DNA of 64,000 nt. It comes from Lysobacterales bacterium (GTDB taxonomy: Bacteria > Pseudomonadota > Gammaproteobacteria > Xanthomonadales > Ahniellaceae). The position numbers and the translations under genes were made by a program. Location: NCBI GenBank assembly GCA_016703225.1, contig JADJCM010000010.1:186001-250000 (forward strand), given 5' to 3'. Every line of letters begins with the position of its first letter. Positions within the stretch are counted from its first letter, which is position 1. A model generated the notes under the pieces. That model ran no database searches. It worked only from the letters and a program-made list of their open reading frames with translations, and was not told the DNA's origin. Positions 54,629-62,083 of this stretch are shown piece after piece.

Positions 54629-55458
54629 AGCGGCAGCCCCTTGAGCAGACGCCCCGCGGTGGCGGCAGCGCCCTCGGCGTCACGCATGTCGCCCATCTGG
54701 TCGGTCATGACGTTGAACCAGACCACGTCGCCGGTCTTGAGATCGACCAGGGTGGCGATGCCGCCCTGTTGTCCTCCTTGCAGCAGCGCCACCTGCAACG
54801 CCACGCCGAGCAACATCATCGCCACTCGGCCCTTGCTCGAGTAGGAATCGTTGATCTGCAAGGTGAGCATGTAATCGGCGCCGGTGCGGCTGGCGATCTC
54901 CCGCACGCCGGGGCCGAGCGTCCAGCTCAGTGGCTTGCGCCGCGCGGTGCCGCGCGTCGGCAGCGGAACGTGCAGGTAGCTGTGGGTGTAGATGGTGCCC
55001 ATCACCACCCAGTTGAGCGCCAGCAGCTGGCGTACCCGGTGCTCGGCCGGGAGATCTGCCCCCGGTTGGAACGTCGGCGCGAGGCGGGCATTGCGCCGCT
55101 GCAGGAAGCCTTCGACCGCGGCCATGAAGTGGCCGCGCGCCGCACGTGTCCAGTCGGCGCGGGGTTCAAGCATGCCGCTGGCCTGCATCTCGTAGAGCTG
55201 GATGGAGGGCTCGGCCATGACGATGGTCTTGCCGCTCAGGGCCACGTTCTGGGCAAAGTCGGGCGTGGTACGGACATGGCTCGATCTGCACGCACCAAGC
55301 AGCAGGATCAGCGCGATCGGCAGCAGCTGTCGCAGGGCGTGGGCGACGGACTTTGCGCGCAGCGACCGGGACGGCAGAGGCCGACTTGGGCGGATTTCGG
55401 GGCAGCCGTCGGGGCCTGCCAAAGGCGTGGGAGAGGCGCGGTTGCTGCATTGCGGCAT
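54625..55458 (-). CDS. Lipoprotein of unknown function, first gene of the export unit
   Basis: A lipoprotein whose signal core (LLPIALILLLGAC) ends in lipobox LLGA/C. Several start codons precede it and the true one is unclear: from the ATG at 55458 there would be a 40-residue basic leader, which is too long for a normal signal. The mature part begins RSSHVRTTPDFAQNVALSGK and includes ADYMLTLQINDSYSSKGRVA. VDLKTGDVVWFNVMTDQMGD follows, a pattern reminiscent of CsgG- or YajG-like lipoproteins that sense or store a bound state. It overlaps the M48 gene by four bases. Family uncertain. Confidence 0.72.
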   Translation of the reverse strand: MPQCSNRASPTPLAGPDGCPEIRPSRPLPSRSLRAKSVAHALRQLLPIALILLLGACRSSHVRTTPDFAQNVALSGKTIVMAEPSIQLYEMQASGMLEPRADWTRAARGHFMAAVEGFLQRRNARLAPTFQPGADLPAEHRVRQLLALNWVVMGTIYTHSYLHVPLPTRGTARRKPLSWTLGPGVREIASRTGADYMLTLQINDSYSSKGRVAMMLLGVALQVALLQGGQQGGIATLVDLKTGDVVWFNVMTDQMGDMRDAEGAAATAGRLLKGLPL

Positions 55459-55517
55459 GGTAGACTTCCAAAGTTCGCCCGCCGCGCGGGCCGGTTGATT
55501 CATCGACGGGGACAGCG

Positions 55518-56714
55518 ATGCTGAAGCTAGCGGAACGCATGGGGCGAGCGAAAGCCAGTGCGATCATGATCGTTGCGGAAAAAGCCAGAAAGCTGAAAGC
55601 CGAAGGTCGCGACATCATCAGCTTCTCGATCGGCGTACCCAACTTTCTGCCGGGCGAGCATGTTTATACCGCGGCGCGTGAATCGCTCGCCAAGGACTCC
55701 GGCAGCTACGGCTCCAATCGCGGCAGCGAGGCGTTGCTCGATGCCTTCCTCAAGCACCTGCGTGAAGGCGGGCTAGACGGCTACGAACGCGCAAATCTCG
55801 TGGCCGGCGTCGGCGCCAAGCACGTGTTGTTCAACGTCATGTACGCGCTGCTCGACGAGGACGACGAGATCCTGATCCCGACACCGTACTGGACCAGCTA
55901 TGCCGACATCGCCGACATCCTCGGTGCCCGCTCGACACTGCTCTACTGCGGCCCCGAACAGAACTACAAGCTGACGCCGGACCAGTTGCGCGACGCGCTG
56001 AAGTCGAAGCCGAAGGCGTTGCTGTTCAACAACCCGTCGAATCCGACCGGCATGGTCTACGACCACGCCGAGGTGCGCGCGCTCGCCGACGTGCTGGTCG
56101 AGTCCGAAACCTGGATCATCTCCGACGACATCTACAACCGCATGATCTTCGACGGGATCGGCTACGCGCATCTGGTCAAGGCGCGCCCCGAACTGCGTGA
56201 CCGCTGCATCCTGCTTGATTCGATCTCCAAGACCTATGGCATGCCCGGTTGGCGCGTGGGCATGGTGGCCGCACCCACAGCGGTGGCGCAGGCGCTGGTG
56301 AACCTCAACTCCAACCACATCACCAACCTGCCGGAAGTGGTCACCGCGGCCGCGGTCGCCGCCTTCACCGGGCCGCAGGACGTACCGGAACAGAAGAACC
56401 GCGAGTTCCAGGACAAGCGCGACCAGGTCATGGCGGCGCTGGCAGCCATCCCCGGCGTTGCCTGCCCGAAACCCGCCGGCGCGTTCTACGTGTTCCCGGA
56501 CGTGTCCTGCGCATTCGGCAGGTCGCACGCCGGCAAGCGCATTGGCAACGACGTCGATTTCTGCAACGCGTTGCTGGAAGCCAAGGGCGTGGCCTGCGTG
56601 CCGGGCTCGGCCTTCGGCGAGCCGCGCGCGATCCGCATCAGTTACACCTGCCCGACTGCGCAGTTGCCCGATGGGCTGAAGCGCATCCAGGATTTCTTTG
56701 CAGAACTCGTATAG
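55518..56714 (+). CDS. Class I PLP-dependent aminotransferase (aspartate aminotransferase type)
   Basis: A 398-residue aminotransferase of the I-gamma (thermophile/AAT) type. PLP contacts are seen in NNPSNPTGMVY and in SDDIYNRM; the Schiff-base Lys is in SISKTYGMPGWRVG. The C-terminal Arg that binds the substrate carboxylate is in RAIRISYTCP. It probably interconverts aspartate and oxaloacetate with 2-oxoglutarate and glutamate. Its proximity to mdh may be coincidental but is metabolically sensible, because both handle oxaloacetate. Subfamily assignment is less certain than fold. Confidence 0.93.
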   Translation: MLKLAERMGRAKASAIMIVAEKARKLKAEGRDIISFSIGVPNFLPGEHVYTAARESLAKDSGSYGSNRGSEALLDAFLKHLREGGLDGYERANLVAGVGAKHVLFNVMYALLDEDDEILIPTPYWTSYADIADILGARSTLLYCGPEQNYKLTPDQLRDALKSKPKALLFNNPSNPTGMVYDHAEVRALADVLVESETWIISDDIYNRMIFDGIGYAHLVKARPELRDRCILLDSISKTYGMPGWRVGMVAAPTAVAQALVNLNSNHITNLPEVVTAAAVAAFTGPQDVPEQKNREFQDKRDQVMAALAAIPGVACPKPAGAFYVFPDVSCAFGRSHAGKRIGNDVDFCNALLEAKGVACVPGSAFGEPRAIRISYTCPTAQLPDGLKRIQDFFAELV

Positions 56715-56728
56715 GTGGGAGAGGGACG

Positions 56729-56953
56729 ATGCGGAACCTGCGGTTGACGGCAGTGATCGAACGGGAAGCCGATCTGTACGTTGCGCACTGCGCCGAGTTG
56801 GACGTCGCCAGCCAGGGCGAAAGCGTCGAAGACGCGCGGCGCAATCTGAAGGAAGCGGTCGAGATCTTCCTTGAAACGGCATCGGTGGAGGAAGTGAAGG
56901 CGCGCCTGCACCAGGAGGTGTATGTCACGCACCTGGAGGTGGCTGTTGCCTAA
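56729..56953 (+). CDS. hicB: HicB-like antitoxin
   Basis: A 74-residue antitoxin with the degraded RNase-H-like fold of HicB: LTAVIEREADLYVAHCAELD and ASQGESVEDARRNLKEAVEI. The usual C-terminal DNA-binding helix of longer HicB proteins is lacking, so autoregulation may need another factor. The ATG at 56729 lies 14 bases after the aminotransferase stop with GGGA upstream. It precedes and overlaps hicA. Confidence 0.87.
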   Translation: MRNLRLTAVIEREADLYVAHCAELDVASQGESVEDARRNLKEAVEIFLETASVEEVKARLHQEVYVTHLEVAVA

Positions 56954-57167
56954 GCTGCCCAAGCTGTCGGGGGCGCAGGCATGCGCGATCCTCGCCAGGC
57001 ATGGGTTTGCGGCGGTGCGCCAGCGCGGAAGCCACGTGGTCATGCAGAAATCGCTGGGGGAAGGCGGCACCGTGACCGTTCCCGTCCCACAGCACAACGA
57101 ATTGGCGAACGGCACGCTGATGTCGATCATTCGTCAGAGCGGTTTGTCCAAGCACCTATTTCACTAG
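56946..57167 (+). CDS. hicA: HicA-like mRNA interferase toxin
   Basis: A 73-residue dsRBD-fold toxin that cuts mRNA. KLPKLSGAQACAILARHGF and RQRGSHVVMQ carry the catalytic His in GSH; TVTVPVPQHNELANGTLMSI is the conserved second half. I chose the TTG at 56946, which overlaps the hicB stop by eight bases; the longer ATG frame (56922) starts inside hicB and adds no family sequence. The pair lies between the aminotransferase gene and mdh, 18 bases before mdh. Confidence 0.87.
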   Translation: MPKLPKLSGAQACAILARHGFAAVRQRGSHVVMQKSLGEGGTVTVPVPQHNELANGTLMSIIRQSGLSKHLFH

Positions 57168-57185
57168 ATCCGAGGAGTCCACCCG

Positions 57186-58169
57186 ATGAAGAAGCCCGTC
57201 CGTGTTGCCGTCACCGGCGCTGCCGGTCAGATCGGTTATTCGCTGCTGTATCGCATCGCCTCCGGCGAAATGCTGGGGCGCGACCAGCCGGTCATTCTGC
57301 AGATGCTGGAACTGCCGATGGACAAGGCCCAGGCGGCGCTCAAGGGCTGCATGATGGAGCTTGAGGACTGCGCCTTCCCGCTGCTCGCCGGGATGGTCGG
57401 CACGGCTGATCCGAAAGAGGCGTTCAAGGACGCCGATGTCGCGCTGCTGGTCGGCGCGCGTCCGCGCGGACCGGGCATGGAGCGCAAGGACCTGTTGCTC
57501 GAGAACGCCAAGATCTTCACCGAGCAGGGCCGCGCGATGAACGAAACCGCGAGCCGCGACATCAAGGTGCTGGTGGTCGGCAATCCGGCCAACACCAATG
57601 CCTATATTGCGATGAAGTCGGCGCCGGATCTGGCGAAAAAGAACTTCACCGCGATGCTGCGCCTCGACCACAACCGCGCGCTGTCGCAGTTGGCCGGCAA
57701 GGCCGGCATCGCGGTGGCCGATATCGACAAGCTGGTCGTGTGGGGTAACCACTCGCCGACGATGTATCCGGACTACCGCTTCGCCAGCGTCGGCGGCAAG
57801 TCGCTCAAGGACCTGATCAACGACGAGAGCTGGAACCGCGAGACCTTCATTCCCAAAGTCGGCAAGCGCGGCGCTGCGATCATCGAAGCGCGTGGTCTCT
57901 CCTCCGCCGCCTCCGCCGCCAATGCCGCGATCGATCACATCCGTGACTGGGTGCTCGGCACCAACGGCAAGTGGGTCACGATGGGCGTCCCGTCGGACGG
58001 CAGCTACGGCATCCCCCAGGACGTGATGTACGGCGTGCCGGTCACCTGCGCCAATGGCGAGTACACCCGCGTCAGCGGCCTCGCCATCGACGACTACAGC
58101 CGCACGATGATGGACAAGACCCTCGCCGAACTCGAAGAAGAGCGTGCCGGCGTGGCGCACTTGCTGTAA
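57186..58169 (+). CDS. mdh: Malate dehydrogenase
   Basis: A 327-residue NAD-dependent malate dehydrogenase of the TCA cycle. It is of the long, cytosolic/chloroplast-like type found in Xanthomonas, Burkholderia and others, rather than the 312-residue E. coli type. It has TGAAGQIGYSLLYRIASGEM, the substrate loop RPRGPGMERKDLL, the catalytic Asp in MLRLDHNRALSQLA and the His in VVWGNHSPTMYPDY. A GAGGAG site lies just upstream of the ATG. A structured palindromic region follows the stop. Confidence 0.98.
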   Translation: MKKPVRVAVTGAAGQIGYSLLYRIASGEMLGRDQPVILQMLELPMDKAQAALKGCMMELEDCAFPLLAGMVGTADPKEAFKDADVALLVGARPRGPGMERKDLLLENAKIFTEQGRAMNETASRDIKVLVVGNPANTNAYIAMKSAPDLAKKNFTAMLRLDHNRALSQLAGKAGIAVADIDKLVVWGNHSPTMYPDYRFASVGGKSLKDLINDESWNRETFIPKVGKRGAAIIEARGLSSAASAANAAIDHIRDWVLGTNGKWVTMGVPSDGSYGIPQDVMYGVPVTCANGEYTRVSGLAIDDYSRTMMDKTLAELEEERAGVAHLL

Positions 58170-58175
58170 CTCCTT

Positions 58176-58229
58176 CCTTCTCCCACCGGGAGAAGGTGCC
58201 CGAAGGGCGGATGAGGGATAGCTCCCTCA
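58176..58229. repeat. Composite intergenic palindromes behind mdh
   Basis: Three adjoining hairpins: CCTTCTCCC/GGGAGAAGG around ACC (58176-58196), GCCC/GGGC around GAA (58198-58208) and TGAGGGA/TCCCTCA around TAGC (58212-58229). The string GCCCGAAGGGCGGATGAGGG looks like a dispersed proteobacterial intergenic repeat, which I cannot count here. It may end or stabilise the mdh transcript. Confidence 0.65.
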
Positions 58230-58275
58230 CCGCATCCCCTGTCCCGGTGTGAGAGGGGCTTCCGCGAGGATTCCG

Positions 58276-59163
58276 ATGACGACTCAAGTATCCGCTGGCG
58301 CCCGATTCCGCGCCGCACTGGCCGCCGAGAAGCCGTTGCAGGTCATCGGTGCGATCAATGCCAACCATGCCCTGCTCGCCAAGCGTGCAGGCTACAAGGC
58401 GATCTACTTGTCGGGTGGCGGCGTCGCCGCCGGTTCGCTCGGCATGCCGGATCTCGGCATCAACACCATGGACGACGTGCTGATCGACACACGGCGCATC
58501 ACCGATGTCTGCGATCTGCCGCTGCTGGTGGACATCGACACCGGCTTCGGCCCGAGCGCGCTCAACATCGCGCGCACGGTGAAGGCGCTGATCAAGGCCG
58601 GCGCGGCGGCCTGCCACATCGAGGACCAGGTCGGTGCCAAGCGCTGCGGCCATCGTCCCGGCAAGGAGATCGTGACCGCCGAGGAGATGGCTGATCGCGT
58701 CAAGTCCGCTGCCGACGCCAAGACCGATGCTGGCTTCTTCCTGATCGCACGCACCGACGCCATCGCCGTCGATGGCGTTGACGCCGCGATCGAACGTGCG
58801 CAGCGCTGCGTCGAAGCCGGCGCCGACGGCATCTTCGCCGAGGCCGCCTACGACCTGCCGACCTACCAGCGCTTCGTCGATGCGGTGCAGGTGCCGGTGC
58901 TCGCCAACATCACCGAGTTCGGCAAGACCCCGCTGTTCTCGCGCGATGAACTGGCCTCGGTCGGTGTCGCCATCCAGCTCTATCCGCTGTCCGCATTCCG
59001 TGCCATGAACAAGGCCGCCGAAGCCGTGTACGCCGCCATCCGCCGCGACGGCCACCAGAAATCGGTCATCGACTCGATGCAGACCCGCGAAGAACTCTAC
59101 GATCGCATCGGCTACCACGACTACGAGCGCGCGCTGGATGCGCTGTTCGCGAAACAACGCTGA
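58276..59163 (+). CDS. prpB: 2-methylisocitrate lyase
   Basis: A 295-residue TIM-barrel lyase of the methylcitrate cycle. It splits 2-methylisocitrate into pyruvate and succinate, allowing use of propionyl-CoA. The subfamily signature KRCGHRPGKE (catalytic Cys in KRCGH), the metal aspartates in LLVDIDTGFG and HIEDQVGAKR, and FADEAAY-like IFAEAAYDLP are present. The ATG at 58276 is used. Its usual partner prpC lies 2.9 kb downstream on the same strand, behind four inserted genes. Confidence 0.97.
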   Translation: MTTQVSAGARFRAALAAEKPLQVIGAINANHALLAKRAGYKAIYLSGGGVAAGSLGMPDLGINTMDDVLIDTRRITDVCDLPLLVDIDTGFGPSALNIARTVKALIKAGAAACHIEDQVGAKRCGHRPGKEIVTAEEMADRVKSAADAKTDAGFFLIARTDAIAVDGVDAAIERAQRCVEAGADGIFAEAAYDLPTYQRFVDAVQVPVLANITEFGKTPLFSRDELASVGVAIQLYPLSAFRAMNKAAEAVYAAIRRDGHQKSVIDSMQTREELYDRIGYHDYERALDALFAKQR

Positions 59164-59180
59164 AACGGCAGAGTCCGGCG

Positions 59181-59203
59181 GTTTTCGAGGAGTCACTGGG
59201 GGA
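59181..59203 (+). repeat. 23-bp direct repeat, copy 1
   Basis: Begins GTTTTCGAGGAGTCACTGGG and recurs at 60223-60245. This copy ends 48 bases upstream of the first IPTL-CTERM-like gene. Confidence 0.85.
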
Positions 59204-59251
59204 AACGAGACTCCGACGCGGTCGTGTCGCAGACGCGGGGAGGATTCTCAC

Positions 59252-60274
59252 ATGACTCGGATGGTTCGCTTGTGGTGGGTGAACGCGCTGGTATTGGCGA
59301 TGGTTGGACCGCTGTGCGCGGTGGTGCGGGCGTCGACAGTCACAGTCGCGCCGCCTCCTTCGGGTTCGGCATCGTTCGCCATCACACTGGCGAACACCGG
59401 CAGTGCTTCGGTGGCTCAGCCGCGCTTTCATCTGGCTTTCTTTCCGTCGAGTCCGTATTCGATCACCGCAGCTGCACCGTGCCACATTCACAACTTGGCG
59501 CTGACGATCATCCCGTCACTCGAGGCGCCGCCCCTGGCTGCGGGTGAGTCGGTATCGTGTACGGTGACCTTCGCACGCACGAGCGTGACGCCGATTTCAT
59601 CCTTTGCGATCCATCCCAGCCCGGCACCCGGTTCGGCGACGGTGACGCTGGCGCCTTCTCGTTGGGAGTTCGGTGTGTTCGACGATCCGTCGATTTCGGT
59701 GGGACCCGTGCATCCGTTGCCGATGGCCGGGGCGACCGAAGCATTGTTCCGGATTACCGTGACGAATCCCGGAGACTTTCCGCTGACGGATGTTGAAGCG
59801 GGCGGCTGTCAATTCGTTTCCAGTGCAATGGTGACGATGGATACCCACATTCCCGGCGGATGTGCAGGGTCGTCGCTGCCTTACGTCTTCTGTTTCACTG
59901 GTTTGGTCGATTTCAGCGCTCCGATTCCCGACGTGCCGGCGCACTCGCAACAATCTTGCCTCGTGCGAGCGCGTCGATCATCGGGGTTGGTCGAGGGTAC
60001 CGGTTGGCCATTCGACTTGTACTTCCTGCGCGACGCCGAAACGGCATCGGGCTATCGCGTGGGCGACTCGAATTGGATGAACAATTCAACCTATGCTGAC
60101 GTCGCATTCGGGGCGCCCGCGCAGGCGATTCCGGCCGGGCGAGCCCAGTTGTTCGCCTTGCTGGCGCTCGTCATTTTCGCTTCGGCCTTGGTCGGTCTTC
60201 ATCGAGCAAAGCAGGCATCGACGTTTTCGAGGAGTCACTGGGGGAGTGCTTGCGGCGGCGCGTCCTGGCAGTGA
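59252..60274 (+). CDS. Secreted protein with IPTL-CTERM-like anchor, paralogue 1
   Basis: A 340-residue exported protein. The signal peptide ends near CAVVRA/STVTV. Two Ig-like, DUF11-style domains follow: ASFAITLANTGSASVAQPRF to SVSCTVTFAR, and ALFRITVTNPGDFPLTDVEA. The C-terminal region QAIPAGRAQLFALLALVIFA, then LVGLHRAK, has the Ile-Pro start, hydrophobic helix and basic end of an IPTL-CTERM sorting tail. A further 16 residues encoded across the direct repeat are probably extra. Paired cysteines (CHIH, CTVTF, GGCQF, GGCAG, CFTG, CLVRA) suggest disulfides. Paralogous to the next gene, sharing ATEALFR and PAVPA-like PDVPAHSQQSC. Surface role unknown. Confidence 0.78.
   Translation: MTRMVRLWWVNALVLAMVGPLCAVVRASTVTVAPPPSGSASFAITLANTGSASVAQPRFHLAFFPSSPYSITAAAPCHIHNLALTIIPSLEAPPLAAGESVSCTVTFARTSVTPISSFAIHPSPAPGSATVTLAPSRWEFGVFDDPSISVGPVHPLPMAGATEALFRITVTNPGDFPLTDVEAGGCQFVSSAMVTMDTHIPGGCAGSSLPYVFCFTGLVDFSAPIPDVPAHSQQSCLVRARRSSGLVEGTGWPFDLYFLRDAETASGYRVGDSNWMNNSTYADVAFGAPAQAIPAGRAQLFALLALVIFASALVGLHRAKQASTFSRSHWGSACGGASWQ
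60223..60245 (+). repeat. 23-bp direct repeat, copy 2
   Basis: Identical to 59181-59203, and lies 60 bases upstream of the second paralogous gene and inside the last codons of the first. The spacing to the start codon is similar for both genes, so it may be a shared regulatory site or the seam of a tandem duplication. Confidence 0.85.
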
Positions 60275-60305
60275 GCGCTGCCGGTAGCAGCGGGAGAGCC
60301 GACTC

Positions 60306-61238
60306 ATGCTGCGTCGCCTGCTGTTTCTTCTGATTGCTCTCGCCAGCCTGGGCTCGACCCGTGCACAGCAAGTAGTGATTGCGCCCCTGCCATCATCCTC
60401 GGCATCGCTGAACGTGACCCTTTCTAATGCGGGTGCAGTTGCAATCGCCGAACCGGAATGGATTGCTTCACCGCTGTACTTCGTGCATACGACGGCCACG
60501 GCGTCGCCGCCTTGTCTGTTGACGCAGACCGCGTACAACATCCGCCTGGCCACTCCGGCGCTTGCTGCGGGAGCCTCGATCTCCTGCGTGCTGACCTTTG
60601 CCCGCGACTCGGCAGCACCGATACCCACGACGGGCTTGGACTTTCGGGCCCGATCCGGGGATCCCGCGTTGCTGATGGCGCCATCGACCTGGATCCTGGG
60701 GAGCGTGGCTGATCTTCGCTTGCGGGTGGAGCCAGTTCTGCCCTTGCCGCCACAGGGCGCGACGGAAGCGCTGTTCCGCGTCGTCGTGAGCAACCCTTCG
60801 GACGCGCTGGTCAGCGGCGTCGTCCTCGGGCGCTGTGCTGATTTCGGGGTCTCGCCGTTCCGTGTGGATTCCGCCATCCAAGGTGGATGTGGCGATCCGG
60901 ACGTCGGCGTCTTGTGCTTCTCCGCTGCCGAATTCGAATTCGCGATTCCGGCCGTGCCAGCGCGCGGCGAGTCCTCGTGCGTGCGCCGGGCATCCAGGCT
61001 TGTCGGATTGGTTGCGGGTGCAGGTACGAACGTGTTCATCGAGTCCGCTTCTGCTCGGTCCGATGCCGGCTACTGGGTGTCCGATCCTGGGCTGGACAAC
61101 GACGACGCGTCGTTCGCAATCGGTTTTCTTGCTGCTGCTTCTATCCCGGCGCTGCAACCGTGGTCACTGCTCGCACTGCTGCTAGGCATCGCGTTGTTTG
61201 CAGTTCGCGCTCTGGCGCGGTCCCGGGTTGGTCAGTAG
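60306..61238 (+). CDS. Secreted protein with IPTL-CTERM-like anchor, paralogue 2
   Basis: A 310-residue paralogue of the preceding gene, with signal MLRRLLFLLIALASLGSTRA. VVIAPLPSSSASLNVTLSNA matches the start of the first protein (TVAPPPSGSASFAITLAN). GATEALFRVVVSNPSDALVS and IPAVPARGESSCV follow the same layout. The tail IPALQPWSLLALLLGIALF ending in RALARSR fits the IPTL-CTERM pattern better than that of paralogue 1. Lengths and order of domains agree, so the genes arose by tandem duplication. Both interrupt the prpB-prpC pair. Confidence 0.8.
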   Translation: MLRRLLFLLIALASLGSTRAQQVVIAPLPSSSASLNVTLSNAGAVAIAEPEWIASPLYFVHTTATASPPCLLTQTAYNIRLATPALAAGASISCVLTFARDSAAPIPTTGLDFRARSGDPALLMAPSTWILGSVADLRLRVEPVLPLPPQGATEALFRVVVSNPSDALVSGVVLGRCADFGVSPFRVDSAIQGGCGDPDVGVLCFSAAEFEFAIPAVPARGESSCVRRASRLVGLVAGAGTNVFIESASARSDAGYWVSDPGLDNDDASFAIGFLAAASIPALQPWSLLALLLGIALFAVRALARSRVGQ

Positions 61239-61319
61239 GACGTACCGGTGCTGGAACCAAGATGCCATTCCGGCGACAGGTGGCCCCATTGGGTCCGGCA
61301 GCAGGATTGCCCGGCGGAG

Positions 61320-61367
61320 CCTCCGAAGATCCCGATGCGTATATACTTCCGGTGCATACTTCGGAGG
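61320..61367 (+). promoter_or_regulatory. Candidate vapBC operator/promoter
   Basis: An inverted repeat CCTCCGAAG (61320-61328) and CTTCGGAGG (61359-61367) encloses an AT-rich stretch with TATATAC. ATACTTCCG and ATACTTCGG repeat directly (61343-61351, 61356-61364). It ends four bases before the vapB start, where an autoregulatory VapBC complex would bind. Confidence 0.55.
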
Positions 61368-61371
61368 GGTC

Positions 61372-61593
61372 ATGACGACGACGCGTGTGTTCAGGTCCGG
61401 CAATAGTCAGGCGGTGCGGTTGCCCAAGGAATTCCGTTTTGTCGGCGACGAAGTCGAGATCCTCCGGCGCGATGGTGAGGTGGTGTTGCGCGAGGTGCCG
61501 GTACGGCTGGGTGCGCTGTTGCGTGGCCTCCCGCCCTGGCCGAGCGACTTCCCCGAGGACATCGCCGATCCGCCGCCGGAACCGCTGCCGTGA
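61372..61593 (+). CDS. vapB: VapB-type antitoxin (AbrB fold)
   Basis: A 73-residue antitoxin. The N-terminal TRVFRSGNSQAVRLPKEFRF is the classic VapB/AbrB hairpin, followed by VEILRRDGEVVLRE. The proline-rich tail (PPWPSDFPEDIADPPPEPLP) should thread into the toxin. GGAGGGG lies directly upstream of the ATG at 61372. The stop overlaps the toxin start. Confidence 0.92.
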   Translation: MTTTRVFRSGNSQAVRLPKEFRFVGDEVEILRRDGEVVLREVPVRLGALLRGLPPWPSDFPEDIADPPPEPLP

Positions 61594-62006
61594 GCCCGGC
61601 CAAGGCGAGATTCCTGCTCGATTCCGACACCTGCATCTATGCCTTGTCGCAGCGCCATCCCGAGCTTTCCCGGCGTCTCGATCGGCTCAAGCCGGGCGAG
61701 GCCGCGCTGGCCGCCGCCGCTTATGGCGAATTGCGTTTCGGCGCCGAGAAGAGCCAGCGTCGCGACGATGCGTTGCTGCGACTCGCCGCGTTGACGCGAG
61801 TTGCACCGGTGCTGCCGCTGACCGATGCGGCCGGAGTTCGTTACGGCGTGATCCGCGCGGAACTGGAGCGCGACGGCACCCCGATCGGTGGCAATGACCT
61901 CTGGATTGCGGCGCAGGCGCTGGCTGAGAATCTGGTGCTGGTCAGCCACAACCGGCGCGAGTTCGCGCGGGTGCGCGGGCTGAAGCTGCAGGACTGGATG
62001 GAATAA
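61590..62006 (+). CDS. vapC: VapC PIN-domain ribonuclease toxin
   Basis: A 138-residue PIN toxin. The acidic residues lie in FLLDSDTCIYALSQ (first Asp), YGELRFGAEKS (Glu), GNDLWIAAQALA (Asp) and VSHNRREFARV. The GTG start overlaps the vapB stop by four bases. VapC toxins usually cut tRNA-fMet or the 23S sarcin-ricin loop; the target here is unknown. It ends 77 bases before prpC. Confidence 0.93.
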   Translation: MSPAKARFLLDSDTCIYALSQRHPELSRRLDRLKPGEAALAAAAYGELRFGAEKSQRRDDALLRLAALTRVAPVLPLTDAAGVRYGVIRAELERDGTPIGGNDLWIAAQALAENLVLVSHNRREFARVRGLKLQDWME

Positions 62007-62083
62007 TGCGGGCAACCTGAAGCTTCGAGCGGCGGTGCCGGCCGGCGAAGTATCATTCGCGTTTCCAACCGGCGGCTGCAACC

